A program made the position numbers and the translations under genes. This document shows positions 38,192-53,327 of a stretch of DNA of 64,000 nt, in pieces (the first letter of the stretch is position 1; every line of letters starts with the position of its first letter). This DNA comes from Auanema rhodensis (Eukaryota > Nematoda > Chromadorea > Rhabditida > Rhabditidae). The notes beneath the pieces are model-generated. The model searched no databases. It saw nothing but the letters and a program-made list of their open reading frames with translations, and had not been told where the DNA came from. Location: the NCBI GenBank assembly GCA_964057225.1, contig OZ059894.1, forward strand, positions 24,210,476 to 24,274,475. The letters run 5' to 3'.

Positions 38192-39951
38192 TTAGTCTAA
38201 AAACAAATTTTTATTGATATTGGTGCATGGTAACCATGACTTTGAAATTTACGTGAACTTTAATTTATGCTAATTAAATGTACACGTGATGTGCCCTCGG
38301 TATGTAACTCGCTTCACGTGAAAGATAAAGAGATGCGGTTTTCAAAATTAGATTCCCCATGTCCATATTAGTCTAAAAACAAATTTTTATTGATATTGGT
38401 GCATGGTAACCATGACTTTGAAATTTACGTGAACTTTAATTTATGCTAATTAAATGTACACGTGATGTGCACTTGGTATGTAACTCGCTTCACGTGAAAG
38501 ATAAAGAAATGCGGTTTTCAAAATTAGATTCCCCATGTCCATATTAGTCTAAAAACAAATTTTTATTGATATTGGTGCATGGTAACCATGACTTTGAAAT
38601 TTACGTGAACTTTAATTTATGCTAATTAAATGTACACGTGATGTGCACTCGGTATGTAACTCGCTTCACGTAAAAGATAAAGAGATGCGGTTTTCAAAAT
38701 TAAATTTCCCATGTCCATATTAGTCTAAAAACAAATTTTTATTGATATTGGTGCATGGTAACCATGACTTTGAAATTTACGTGAACTTTAATTTATGCTA
38801 ATTAAATGTACACGTGATGTGCACTTGGTATGTAACTCGCTTCACGTGAAAGATAAAGAGATGCGGTTTTCAAAATTAGATTCCCCATGTCCATATTAGT
38901 CTAAAAACAAATTTTTATTGATATTGGTTCATGGTAACCATGACTTTGAAATTTACGTGAACTTTAATTTATGCTAATTAAATGTACACGTGATGTGCAC
39001 TTGGTATGTAACTCGCTTCACGTGAAAGATAAAGAGATGCGGTTTTCAAAATTAGATTCCCCCTGTCCATATTAGTCTAAAAACAAATTTTTATTGATAT
39101 TGGTTCATGGTAACCATGACTTTGAAATTTACGTGAACTTTAATTTATGCTAATTAAATGTACACGTGATGTGCACTTGGTATGTAACTCGCTTCACGTG
39201 AAAGATAAAGAGATGCGGTTTTCAAAATTAGATTCCCCATGTCCATATTAGTCTAAAAACAAATTTTTATTGATATTGGTTCATGGTAACCATGACTTTG
39301 AAATTTACGTGAACTTTAATTTATGCTAATTAAATGTACACGTGATGTGCACTTGGTATGTAACTCGCTTCACGTGAAAGATAAAGAGATGCGGTTTTCA
39401 AAATTAGATTCCCCATGTCCATATTAGTCTAAAAACAAATTTTTATTGATATTGGTGCATGGTAACCATGACTTTGAAATTTACGTGAACTTTAATTTAT
39501 GCTAATTAAATGTACACGTGATGTGCACTTGGTATGTAACTCGCTTCACGTGAAAGATAAAGAGATGCGGTTTTCAAAATTAGATTCCCCATGTCCATAT
39601 TAGTCTAAAAACAAATTTTTATTGATATTGGTTCATGGTAACCATGACTTTGAAATTTACGTGAACTTCAATTTATGCTAATTAAATGTACACGTGATGT
39701 GCACTTGGTATGTAACTCGCTTCACGTGAAAGATGAAGAGATGCGGTTTTCAAAATTAGATTCCCTATGTCCATATTAGTCTAAAAACAAATTTTTATTG
39801 ATATTGGTTCATGGTAACCATGACTTTGAAATTTACGTGAACTTTAATTTATGCTAATTAAATGTACACGTGATGTGCACTTGGTATGTAACTCGCTTCA
39901 CGTGAAAGATAAAGAGATGCGGTTTTCAAAATTAGATTCCCCATGTCCATA
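38192..39951 (+). repeat. 10-monomer HOR, copy 3 (13.5 kb away)
   Basis: Third copy of the 22881-26399 unit, exactly 77 monomers (13552 bp) after copy 2, with GCCCTCGG, GAAATGCGG, CACTCGG/CACGTAAAAG/AATTAAATTTCCC and CCCCCTGTCC in the same order. It lies next to the last unit of an unrelated HOR run (30096-38191). Its downstream flank also resembles that of copy 2, so the duplicated segment was larger than the HOR unit. Confidence 0.88.
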
Positions 39952-42239
39952 TTAGTCTAAAAACAAATTTTTATTGATATTGGTTCATGGTAACCATGAC
40001 TTTGAAATTTACGTGAACTTCAATTTATGCTAATTAAATGTACACGTGATGTGCACTTGGTATGTAACTCGCTTCACGTGAAAGATAAAGAGATGCGGTT
40101 TTCAAAATTAGATTCCCCATGTCCATATTAGTCTAAAAACAAATTTTTATTGATATTGGTTCATGGTAACCATGACTTTGAAATTTACGTGAACTTTAAT
40201 TTATGCTAATTAAATGTACACGTGATGTGCACTTGGTATGTAACTCGCTTCACGTGAAAGATAAAGAGATGCGGTTTCCAAAATTAGATTCCCCATGTCC
40301 ATATTAGTCTAAAAACAAATTTTTATTGATATTGGTGCATGGTAACCATGACTTTGAAATTTACGTGAACTTTAATTTATGCTAATTAAATGTACACGTG
40401 ATGTGCACTTGGTATGTAACTCGCTTCACGTGAAAGATAAAGAGATGCGGTTTTCAAAATTAGATTCCCCATGTCCATATTAGTCTAAAAACAAATTTTT
40501 ATTGATATTGGTTCATGGTAACCATGACTTTGAAATTTACGTGAACTTCAATTTATGCTAATTAAATGTACACGTGATGTGCACTTGGTATGTAACTCGC
40601 TTCACGTGAAAGATAAAGAGATGCGGTTTTCAAAATTATATTCCCCATGTCCATATTAGTCTAAAAACAAATTTTTATTGATATTGGTTCATGGTAACCA
40701 TGACTTTGAAATTTACGTGAACTTCAATTTATGCTAATTAAATGTACACGTGATGTGCACTTGGTATGTAACTCGCTTCACGTGAAAGATAAAGAGATGC
40801 GGTTTTCAAAATTAGATTCCCCATGTCCATATTAGTCTAAAAACAAATTTTTATTGATATTGGTTCATGGTAACCATGACTTTGAAATTTACGTGAACTT
40901 CAATTTATGCTAATTAAATGTACACGTGATGTGCACTTGGTATGTAACTCGCTTCACGTGAAAGATAAAGAGATGCGGTTTTCAAAATTAGATTCCCCAT
41001 GTCCATATTAGTCTAAAAACAAATTTTTATTGATATTGGTTCATGGTAACCATGACTTTGAAATTTACCTGAACTTTAATTTATGCTAGTTAAATGTACA
41101 CGTGATGTGCACTTGGTATGTAACTCGCTTCACGTGAAAGATAAAGAGATGCGGTTTTCAAAATTAGATTCCCCATGTCCATATTAGTCTAAAAACAAAT
41201 TTTTATTGATATTGGTGCATGGTAACCATGACTTTGAAATTTACGTGAACTTTAATTTATGCTAATTAAATGTACACGTGATGTGCACTTGGTATGTAAC
41301 TCGCTTCACGTGAAAGATAAAGAGATGCGGTTTTCAAAATTAGATTCCCCATGTCCATATTAGTCTAAAAACAAATTTTTATTGATATTGGTTCATGGTA
41401 ACCATGACTTTGAAATTTACGTGAACTTTAATTTATGCTAATTAAATGTACACGTGATGTGCACTTGGTATGTAACTCGCTTCACGTGAAAGATAAAGAG
41501 ATGCGGTTTCCAAAATTAGATTCCCCATGTCCATATTAGTCTAAAAACAAATTTTTATTGATATTGGTGCATGGTAACCATGACTTTGAAATTTACGTGA
41601 ACTTTAATTTATGCTAATTAAATGTACACGTGATGTGCACTTGGTATGTAACTCGCTTCACGTGAACGATAAAGAGATGCGGTTTTCAAAATTAGATTCC
41701 CCATGTCCATATTAGTCTAAAAACAAATTTTTATTGATATTGGTTCATGGTAACCATGACTTTGAAATTTACGTGAACTTTAATTTATGCTAATTAAATG
41801 TACACGTGATGTGCACTTGGTATGTAACTCGCTTCACGTGGAAGATAAAGAGATGCGGTTTTCAAAATTAGATTCCCCATGTCCATATTAGTCTAAAAAC
41901 AAATTTTTATTGATATTGGTGCATGGTAACCATGACTTTGAAATTTACGTGAACTTTAATTTATGCTAATTAAATGTACACGTGATGTGCACTTGGTATG
42001 TAACTTGCTTCACGTGAAAGATAAAGAGATGCGGTTTTCAAAATTAGATTCCCCATGTCCATATTAGTCTAAAAACAAATTTTTATTGATATTGGTTCAT
42101 GGTAACCATGACTTTGAAATTTACGTGAACTTTAATTTATGCTAATTAAATGTACACGTGATGTGCACTTGGTATGTAACTCGCTTCACGTGAAAGATAA
42201 AGAGATGCGGTTTTCAAAATTAGATTCCCCATGTCCATA

Positions 42240-45200
42240 TTAGTCTAAAAACAAATTTTTATTGATATTGGTGCATGGTAACCATGACTTTGAAATTTAC
42301 GTGAACTTTAATTTATGCTAATTAAATGTACACGTGATGTGCCCTTGGTATGTAACTCGCTTCACGTGAAAGATAAAGAGATGCGGTTTTCAAAATTAGA
42401 TTCCCCATGTCCATATTAGTCTAAAAACAAATTTTTATTGATATTGGTGCATGGTAACCATGACTTTGAAATTTACGTGAACTTTAATTTATGCTAATTA
42501 AATGTACACGTGATGTGCACTTGGTATGTAACTCGCTTCACGTGAAAGATAAAGAGATGCGGTTTTCAAAATTAGATTCCCCATGTCCATATTAGTCTAA
42601 AAACAAATTTTTATTGATATTGGTTCATGGTAACCATGACTTTGAAATTTACGTGAACTTTAATTTATGCTAATTAAATGTACACGTGATGTGCACTTGG
42701 TATGTAACTCGCTTCACGTGAAAGATAAAGAGATGCGGTTTTCAAAATTAGATTCCCCATGTCCATATTAGTCTAAAAACAAGTTTTTATTGATATTGGT
42801 TCATGGTAACCATGACTTTGAAATTTACGTGAACTTCAATTTATGCTAATTAAATGTACACGTGATGTGCACTTGGTATGTAACTCGCTTCACGTGAAAG
42901 ATAAAGAGATGCGGTTTCCAAAATTAGATTCCCCATGTCCATATTAGTCTAAAAACAAATTTTTATTGATATTGGTGCATGGTAACCATGACTTTGAAAT
43001 TTACGTGAACTTTAATTTATGCTAATTAAATGTACACGTGATGTGCACTTGGTATGTAACTCGCTTCACGTGAACGATAAAGAGATGCGGTTTTCAAAAT
43101 TAGATTCCCCATGTCCATATTAGTCTAAAAACAAATTTTTATTGATATTGGTTCATGGTAACCATGACTTTGAAATTTACGTGAACTTTAATTTATGCTA
43201 ATTAAATGTACACGTGATGTGCACTTGGTATGTAACTCGCTTCACGTGAAAGATAAAGAGATGCGGTTTTCAAAATTAGATTCCCCATGTCCATATTAGT
43301 CTAAAAACAAATTTTTATTGATATTGGTGCATGGTAACCATGACTTTGAAATTTACGTGAACTTTAATTTATGCTAATTAAATGTACACGTGATGTGCAC
43401 TTGGTATGTAACTCGCTTCACGTGAAAGATAAAGAGATGCGGTTTTCAAAATTAGATTCCCCATGTCCATATTAGTCTAAAAACAAATTTTTAGTGATAT
43501 TGGTTCATGGTAACCATGACTTTGAAATTTACGTGAACTTTAATTTATGCTAATTAAATGTACACGTGATGTGCACTTGGTATGTAACTCGCTTCACGTG
43601 AAAGATAAAGAGATGCGGTTTTCAAAATTAGATTCCCCATGTCCATATTAATCTAAAAACAAATTTTTATTGATATTGGTGCATGGTAACCATGACTTTG
43701 AAATTTACGTGAACTTTAATTTATGCTAATTAAATGTACACGTGATGTGCCCTTGGTATGTAACTCGCTTCACGTGAAAGATAAAGAGATGCGGTTTTCA
43801 AAATTAGATTCCCCATGTCCATATTAGTCTAAAAACAAATTTTTATTGATATTGATTCATGGTAACCATGACTTTGAAATTTACGTGAACTTTAATTTAT
43901 GCTAATTAAATGTACACGTGATGTGCACTTGGTATGTAACTCGCTTCACGTGAAAGATGAAGAGATGCGGTTTTCAAAATTAGATTCCCTATGTCCATAT
44001 TAGTCTAAAAACAAATTTTTATTGATATTGGTTCATGGTAACCATGACTTTGAAATTTACGTGAACTTTAATTTATGCTAATTAAATGTACACGTGATGT
44101 GCACTTGGTATGTAACTCGCTTCACGTGAAAGATAAAGAGATGCGGTTTTCAAAATTAGATTCCCCATGTCCATATTAGTCTAAAAACAAATTTTTATTG
44201 ATATTGGTTCATGGTAACCATGACTTTGAAATTTACGTGAACTTCAATTTATGCTAATTAAATGTACACGTGATGTGCACTTGGTATGTAACTCGCTTCA
44301 CGTAAAAGATAAAGAGATGCGGTTTTCAAAATTAGATTCCCCATGTCCATATTAGTCTAAAAACAAATTTTTATTGATATTGGTGCATGGTAACCATGAC
44401 TTTGAAATTTACGTGAACTTTAATTTATGCTAATTAAATGTACACGTGATGTGCACTTGGTATGTAACTCGCTTCACGTGAAAGATAAAGAGATGCGGTT
44501 TTCAAAATTAGATTCCCCATGTCCATATTAGTCTAAAAACAAATTTTTATTGATATTGGTTCATGGTAACCATGACTTTGAAATTTACGTGAACTTTAAT
44601 TTATGCTAATTAAATGTACACGTGATGTGCACTTGGTATGTAACTCGCTTCACGTGAAAGATACAGAGATGCGGTTTTCAAAATTAGATTCCCCATGTCC
44701 ATATTAGTCTAAAAACAAATTTTTATTGATATTGGTGCATGGTAACCATGACTTTGAAATTTACGTGAACTTTAATTTATGCTAATTAAATGTACACGTG
44801 ATGTGCACTTGGTATGTAACTCGCTTCACGTGAAAGATAAAGAGATGCGGTTTTCAAAATTAGATTCCCCATGTCCATATTAGTCTAAAAACAAATTTTT
44901 ATTGATATTGGTGCATGGTAACCATGACTTTGAAATTTACGTGAACTTTAATTTATGCTAATTAAATGTACACGTGATGTGCACTTGGTATGTAACTCGC
45001 TTCACGTGAAAGATAAAGAGATGCGGTTTTCAAAATTAAATTTCTCATGTCCATATTAGTCTAAAAACAAATTTTTATTGATAGTGGTGCATGGTAACCA
45101 TGACTTTGAAATTTACGTGAACTTTAATTTATGCTAATTAAATGTACACGTGATGTGCACTTGGTATGTAACTCGCTTCACGTGAAAGATAAAGAGATGC

Positions 45201-46815
45201 GGTTTTCAAAATTAGATTCCCCATGTCCATATTAGTCTAAAAACAAATTTTTATTGATATTGGTTCATGGTAACCATGACTTTGAAATTTACGTGAACTT
45301 TAATTTATGCTAATTAAATGTACACGTGATGTGCACTTGGTATGTAACTCGCTTCACGTGAAAGATAAAGAGATGCGGTTTTCAAAATTAGATTCCCCCC
45401 GTCCATATTAGTCTAAAAACAAATTTTTATTGATATTGGTTCATGGTAACCATGACTTTGAAATTTACGTGAACTTTAATTTATGCTAATTAAATGTACA
45501 CGTGATGTGCACTTGGTATGTAACTCGCTTCACGTGAAAGATAAAGAGATGCGGTTTTCAAAATTAGATTCCTCATGTCCATATTAGTCTAAAAACAAAT
45601 TTTTACTGATATTGGTTCATGGTAACCATGACTTTGAAATTTACGTGAACTTCAATTTATGCTAATTAAATGTACACGTGATGTGCACTTGGTATGTAAC
45701 TCGCTTCACGTGAAAGATGAAGAGATGCGGTTTTCAAAATTAGATTTCCTATGTCCATATTAGTCTAAAAACAAATTTTTATTGATATTGGTTCATGGTA
45801 ACCATGACTTTGAAATTTACGTGAACTTTAATTTATGCTAATTAAATGTACACGTGATGTGCACTTGGTATGTAACTCGCTTCACGTGAAAGATAAAGAG
45901 ATGCGGTTTTCAAAATTAGATTCCCCATGTCCATATTAGTCTAAAAACAAATTTTTATTGATATTGGTTCATGGTAACCATGACTTTGAAATTTACGTGA
46001 ACTTTAATTTATGCTAGTTAAATGTACACGTGATGTGCACTTGGTATGTAACTCGCTTCACGTGAAAGATAAAGAGATGCGGTTTTCAAAATTAGATTCC
46101 CCATGTCCATATTAGTCTAAAAACAAATTTTTATTGATATTGGTTCATGGTAACCATGACTTTGAAATTTACGTGAACTTCAATTTATGCTAATTAAATG
46201 TACACGTGATGTGCACTTGGTATGTAACTCGCTTCACGTGAAAGATGAAGAGATGCGGTTTTCAAAATTAGATTCCCTATGTCCATATTAGTCTAAAAAC
46301 AAATTTTTATTGATATTGGTTCATGGTAACCATGACTTTGAAATTTACGTGAACTTTAATTTATGCTAATTAAATGTACACGTGATGGGCACTTGGTATG
46401 TAACTCGCTTCACGTGAAAGATAAAGAGATGCGGTTTTCAAAATTAGATTCCCCATGTCCATATTAGTCTAAAAACAAATTTTTATTGATATTGGTGCAT
46501 GGTAACCATGACTTTGAAATTTACGTGAACTTTAATTTATGCTAATTAAATGTACACGTGATGTGCACTTGGTATGTAACTCGCTTCACGTGAAAGATAA
46601 AGAGATGCGGTTTTCAAAATTAGATTCCCCATGTCCATATTAGTCTAAAAACAAATTTTTATTGATATTGGTTCATGGTAACCATGACTTTGAAATTTAC
46701 GTGAACTTTAATTTATGCTAATTAAATGTACACGTGATGTGCACTTGGTATGTAACTCGCTTCACGTGAAAGATAAAGAGATGCGGTTTTCAAAATTAGA
46801 TTCCCCATGTCCATA
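42240..46815 (+). repeat. HOR family 3, copy 1 (one internal monomer absent)
   Basis: Order: GCCCTTGG, G, T, class H (42768), class I, T, G, TTTTTAGTG, TTAATCT with GCCCTTGG, TTGATTCATGG with GATGAAG and CCCTATG, T, CACGTAAAAG, G, GATACAG, G, AATTAAATTTCTC, GATAGTGG, CCCCCCGTCC, CCTCATG, T70C with TTTCCTATG, T, CTAGTTAAA, class C, GATGGGC, G, T. Other copies have an extra monomer (TATGTTAATT, GATGCGTTTT) after TTAATCT; it is missing here, between 43648 and 43824. Confidence 0.85.
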
Positions 46816-48047
46816 TTAGTCTAAAAACAAATTTTTATTGATATTGGTGCATGGTAACCATGACTTTGAAATTTACGTGAACTTTAATTTATGCTAATTA
46901 AATGTACACGTGATGTGCACTTGGTATGTAACTCGCTTCACGTGAAAGATAAAGAGATGCGGTTTTCAAAATTAGATTCCCCATGTCCATATTAGTCTAA
47001 AAACAAATTTTTATTGATATTGGTTCATGGTAACCATGACTTTGAAATTTACGTGAACTTTAATTTATGCTAATTAAATGTACACGTGATGTGCACTTGG
47101 TATGTAACTCGCTTCACGTGAAAGATAAAGAGATGCGGTTTTCAAAATTAGATTCCCCATGTCCATATTAGTCTAAAAACAAATTTTTATTGATATTGGT
47201 TCATGGTAACCATGACTTTGAAATTTACGTGAACTTCAATTTATGCTAATTAAATGTACACGTGATGTGCACTTGATATGTAACTCGCTTCACGTGAAAG
47301 ATAAAGAGATGCGGTTTCCAAAATTAGATTCCCCATGTCCATATTAGTCTAAAAACAAATTTTTATTGATATTGGTGCATGGTAACCATGACTTTGAAAT
47401 TTACGTGAACTTTAATTTATGCTAATTAAATGTACACGTGATGTGCACTTGGTATGTAACTCGCTTCACGTGAACGATAAAGAGATGCGGTTTTCAAAAT
47501 TAGATTCCCCATGTCCATATTAGTCTAAAAACAAATTTTTATTGATATTGGTTCATGGTAACCATGACTTTGAAATTTACGTGAACTTTAATTTATGCTA
47601 ATTAAATGTACACGTGATGTGCACTTGGTATGTAACTCGCTTCACGTGAAAGATAAAGAGATGCGGTTTTCAAAATTAGATTCCCCATGTCCATATTAGT
47701 CTAAAAACAAATTTTTATTGATATTGGTGCATGGTAACCATGACTTTGAAATTTACGTGAACTTTAATTTATGCTAATTAAATGTACACGTGATGTGCAC
47801 TTGGTATGTAACTCGCTTCACGTGAAAGATAAAGAGATGCGGTTTTCAAAATTAGATTCCCCATGTCCATATTAGTCTAAAAACAAATTTTTATTGATAT
47901 TGGTTCATGGTAACCATGACTTTGAAATTTACGTGAACTTTAATTTATGCTAATTAAATGTACACGTGATGTGCACTTGGTATGTAACTCGCTTCACGTG
48001 AAAGATAAAGAGATGCGGTTTTCAAAATTAGATTCCCCATGTCCATA

Positions 48048-50687
48048 TTAGTCTAAAAACAAATTTTTATTGATATTGGTGCATGGTAACCATGACTTTG
48101 AAATTTACGTGAACTTTAATTTATTCTAATTAAATGTACACGTGATGTGCCCTTGGTATGTAACTCGCTTCACGTGAAAGATAAAGAGATGCGGTTTTCA
48201 AAATTAGATTCCCCATGTCCATATTAGTCTAAAAACAAATTTTTATTGATATTGGTGCATGGTAACCATGACTTTGAAATTTACGTGAACTTTAATTTAT
48301 GCTAATTAAATGTACACGTGATGTGCACTTGGTATGTAACTCGCTTCACGTGAAAGATAAAGAGATGCGGTTTTCAAAATTAGATTCCCCATGTCCATAT
48401 TAGTCTAAAAACAAATTTTTATTGATATTGGTTCATGGTAACCATGACTTTGAAATTTACGTGAACTTTAATTTATGCTAATTAAATGTACACGTGATGT
48501 GCACTTGGTATGTAACTCGCTTCACGTGAAAGATAAAGAGATGCGGTTTTCAAAATTAGATTCCCCATGTCCATATTAGTCTAAAAACAAGTTTTTATTG
48601 ATATTGGTTCATGGTAACCATGACTTTGAAATTTACGTGAACTTCAATTTATGCTAATTAAATGTACACGTGATGTGCACTTGGTATGTAACTCGCTTCA
48701 CGTGAAAGATAAAGAGATGCGGTTTCCAAAATTAGATTCCCCATGTCCATATTAGTCTAAAAACAAATTTTTATTGATATTGGTGCATGGTAACCATGAC
48801 TTTGAAATTTACGTGAACTTTAATTTATGCTAATTAAATGTACACGTGATGTGCACTTGGTATGTAACTCGCTTCACGTGAACGATAAAGAGATGCGGTT
48901 TTCAAAATTAGATTCCCCATGTCCATATTAGTCTAAAAACAAATTTTTATTGATATTGGTTCATGGTAACCATGACTTTGAAATTTACGTGAACTTTAAT
49001 TTATGCTAATTAAATGTACACGTGATGTGCACTTGGTATGTAACTCGCTTCACGTGAAAGATAAAGAGATGCGGTTTTCAAAATTAGATTCCCCATGTCC
49101 ATATTAGTCTAAAAACAAATTTTTATTGATATTGGTGCATGGTAACCATGACTTTGAAATTTACGTGAACTTTAATTTATGCTAATTAAATGTACACGTG
49201 ATGTGCACTTGGTATGTAACTCGCTTCACGTGAAAGATAAAGAGATGCGGTTTTCAAAATTAGATTCCCCATGTCCATATTAGTCTAAAAACAAATTTTT
49301 AGTGATATTGGTTCATGGTAACCATGACTTTGAAATTTACGTGAACTTTAATTTATGCTAATTAAATGTACACGTGATGTGCACTTGGTATGTAACTCGC
49401 TTCACGTGAAAGATAAAGAGATGCGGTTTTCAAAATTAGATTCCCCATGTCCATATTAATCTAAAAACAAATTTTTATTGATATTGGTGCATGGTAACCA
49501 TGACTTTGAAATTTACGTGAACTTTAATTTATGCTAATTAAATGTACACGTGATGTGCCCTTGGTATGTAACTCGCTTCACGTGAAAGATAAAGAGATGC
49601 GGTTTTCAAAATTAGATTCCCCATGTCCATATTAGTCTAAAAACAAATTTTTATTGATATTGGTGCATGGTAACCATGACTTTGAAATTTACGTGAACTT
49701 TAATTTATGTTAATTAAATGTACACGTGATGTGCACTTGGTATGTAACTCGCTTCACGTGAAAGATAAAGAGATGCGTTTTTCAAAATTAGATTCCCCAT
49801 GTCCATATTAGTCTAAAAACAAATTTTTGTTGATATTGATTCATGGTAACCATGACTTTGAAATTTACGTGAACTTTAATTTATGCTAATTAAATGTACA
49901 CGTGATGTGCACTTGGTATGTAACTCGCTTCACGTGAAAGATGAAGAGATGCGGTTTTCAAAATTAGATTCCCTATGTCCATATTAGTCTAAAAACAAAT
50001 TTTTATTGATATTGGTTCATGGTAACCATGACTTTGAAATTTACGTGAACTTTAATTTATGCTAATTAAATGTACACGTGATGTGCACTTGGTATGTAAC
50101 TCGCTTCACGTGAAAGATAAAGAGATGCGGTTTTCAAAATTAGATTCCCCATGTCCATATTAGTCTAAAAACAAATTTTTATTGATATTGGTTCATGGTA
50201 ACCATGACTTTGAAATTTACGTGAACTTCAATTTATGCTAATTAAATGTACACGTGATGTGCACTTGGTATGTAACTCGCTTCACGTAAAAGATAAAGAG
50301 ATGCGGTTTTCAAAATTAGATTCCCCATGTCCATATTAGTCTAAAAACAAATTTTTATTGATATTGGTGCATGGTAACCATGACTTTGAAATTTACGTGA
50401 ACTTTAATTTATGCTAATTAAATGTACACGTGATGTGCACTTGGTATGTAACTCGCTTCACGTGAAAGATAAAGAGATGCGGTTTTCAAAATTAGATTCC
50501 CCATGTCCATATTAGTCTAAAAACAAATTTTTATTGATATTGGTTCATGGTAACCATGACTTTGAAATTTACGTGAACTTTAATTTATGCTAATTAAATG
50601 TACACGTGATGTGCACTTGGTATGTAACTCGCTTCACGTGAAAGATAAAGAGATGCGGTTTTCAAAATTAGATTCCCCATGTCCATA
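48048..50687 (+). repeat. 15-monomer adjacent duplication, copy 1 (HOR family 3)
   Basis: Fifteen monomers beginning with TTATTCTAAT/GCCCTTGG and passing through H, I, TTTTTAGTG, TTAATCT, TATGTTAATT/GATGCGTTTT, TTTTTGTTG/TTGATTCATGG and CACGTAAAAG. The next 2640 bp repeats this order. The two copies look identical at all markers except in the last monomer, which here has GATAAAG and in copy 2 has GATACAG. Confidence 0.9.
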
Positions 50688-53327
50688 TTAGTCTAAAAAC
50701 AAATTTTTATTGATATTGGTGCATGGTAACCATGACTTTGAAATTTACGTGAACTTTAATTTATTCTAATTAAATGTACACGTGATGTGCCCTTGGTATG
50801 TAACTCGCTTCACGTGAAAGATAAAGAGATGCGGTTTTCAAAATTAGATTCCCCATGTCCATATTAGTCTAAAAACAAATTTTTATTGATATTGGTGCAT
50901 GGTAACCATGACTTTGAAATTTACGTGAACTTTAATTTATGCTAATTAAATGTACACGTGATGTGCACTTGGTATGTAACTCGCTTCACGTGAAAGATAA
51001 AGAGATGCGGTTTTCAAAATTAGATTCCCCATGTCCATATTAGTCTAAAAACAAATTTTTATTGATATTGGTTCATGGTAACCATGACTTTGAAATTTAC
51101 GTGAACTTTAATTTATGCTAATTAAATGTACACGTGATGTGCACTTGGTATGTAACTCGCTTCACGTGAAAGATAAAGAGATGCGGTTTTCAAAATTAGA
51201 TTCCCCATGTCCATATTAGTCTAAAAACAAGTTTTTATTGATATTGGTTCATGGTAACCATGACTTTGAAATTTACGTGAACTTCAATTTATGCTAATTA
51301 AATGTACACGTGATGTGCACTTGGTATGTAACTCGCTTCACGTGAAAGATAAAGAGATGCGGTTTCCAAAATTAGATTCCCCATGTCCATATTAGTCTAA
51401 AAACAAATTTTTATTGATATTGGTGCATGGTAACCATGACTTTGAAATTTACGTGAACTTTAATTTATGCTAATTAAATGTACACGTGATGTGCACTTGG
51501 TATGTAACTCGCTTCACGTGAACGATAAAGAGATGCGGTTTTCAAAATTAGATTCCCCATGTCCATATTAGTCTAAAAACAAATTTTTATTGATATTGGT
51601 TCATGGTAACCATGACTTTGAAATTTACGTGAACTTTAATTTATGCTAATTAAATGTACACGTGATGTGCACTTGGTATGTAACTCGCTTCACGTGAAAG
51701 ATAAAGAGATGCGGTTTTCAAAATTAGATTCCCCATGTCCATATTAGTCTAAAAACAAATTTTTATTGATATTGGTGCATGGTAACCATGACTTTGAAAT
51801 TTACGTGAACTTTAATTTATGCTAATTAAATGTACACGTGATGTGCACTTGGTATGTAACTCGCTTCACGTGAAAGATAAAGAGATGCGGTTTTCAAAAT
51901 TAGATTCCCCATGTCCATATTAGTCTAAAAACAAATTTTTAGTGATATTGGTTCATGGTAACCATGACTTTGAAATTTACGTGAACTTTAATTTATGCTA
52001 ATTAAATGTACACGTGATGTGCACTTGGTATGTAACTCGCTTCACGTGAAAGATAAAGAGATGCGGTTTTCAAAATTAGATTCCCCATGTCCATATTAAT
52101 CTAAAAACAAATTTTTATTGATATTGGTGCATGGTAACCATGACTTTGAAATTTACGTGAACTTTAATTTATGCTAATTAAATGTACACGTGATGTGCCC
52201 TTGGTATGTAACTCGCTTCACGTGAAAGATAAAGAGATGCGGTTTTCAAAATTAGATTCCCCATGTCCATATTAGTCTAAAAACAAATTTTTATTGATAT
52301 TGGTGCATGGTAACCATGACTTTGAAATTTACGTGAACTTTAATTTATGTTAATTAAATGTACACGTGATGTGCACTTGGTATGTAACTCGCTTCACGTG
52401 AAAGATAAAGAGATGCGTTTTTCAAAATTAGATTCCCCATGTCCATATTAGTCTAAAAACAAATTTTTGTTGATATTGATTCATGGTAACCATGACTTTG
52501 AAATTTACGTGAACTTTAATTTATGCTAATTAAATGTACACGTGATGTGCACTTGGTATGTAACTCGCTTCACGTGAAAGATGAAGAGATGCGGTTTTCA
52601 AAATTAGATTCCCTATGTCCATATTAGTCTAAAAACAAATTTTTATTGATATTGGTTCATGGTAACCATGACTTTGAAATTTACGTGAACTTTAATTTAT
52701 GCTAATTAAATGTACACGTGATGTGCACTTGGTATGTAACTCGCTTCACGTGAAAGATAAAGAGATGCGGTTTTCAAAATTAGATTCCCCATGTCCATAT
52801 TAGTCTAAAAACAAATTTTTATTGATATTGGTTCATGGTAACCATGACTTTGAAATTTACGTGAACTTCAATTTATGCTAATTAAATGTACACGTGATGT
52901 GCACTTGGTATGTAACTCGCTTCACGTAAAAGATAAAGAGATGCGGTTTTCAAAATTAGATTCCCCATGTCCATATTAGTCTAAAAACAAATTTTTATTG
53001 ATATTGGTGCATGGTAACCATGACTTTGAAATTTACGTGAACTTTAATTTATGCTAATTAAATGTACACGTGATGTGCACTTGGTATGTAACTCGCTTCA
53101 CGTGAAAGATAAAGAGATGCGGTTTTCAAAATTAGATTCCCCATGTCCATATTAGTCTAAAAACAAATTTTTATTGATATTGGTTCATGGTAACCATGAC
53201 TTTGAAATTTACGTGAACTTTAATTTATGCTAATTAAATGTACACGTGATGTGCACTTGGTATGTAACTCGCTTCACGTGAAAGATACAGAGATGCGGTT
53301 TTCAAAATTAGATTCCCCATGTCCATA
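50688..53327 (+). repeat. 15-monomer adjacent duplication, copy 2 (HOR family 3)
   Basis: Exactly abuts copy 1 at an offset of 2640 bp. From 51040 on it is also the start of the larger 31-monomer block duplicated at 56672. The near absence of private differences from copy 1 makes this one of the youngest events in the window. Confidence 0.9.
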
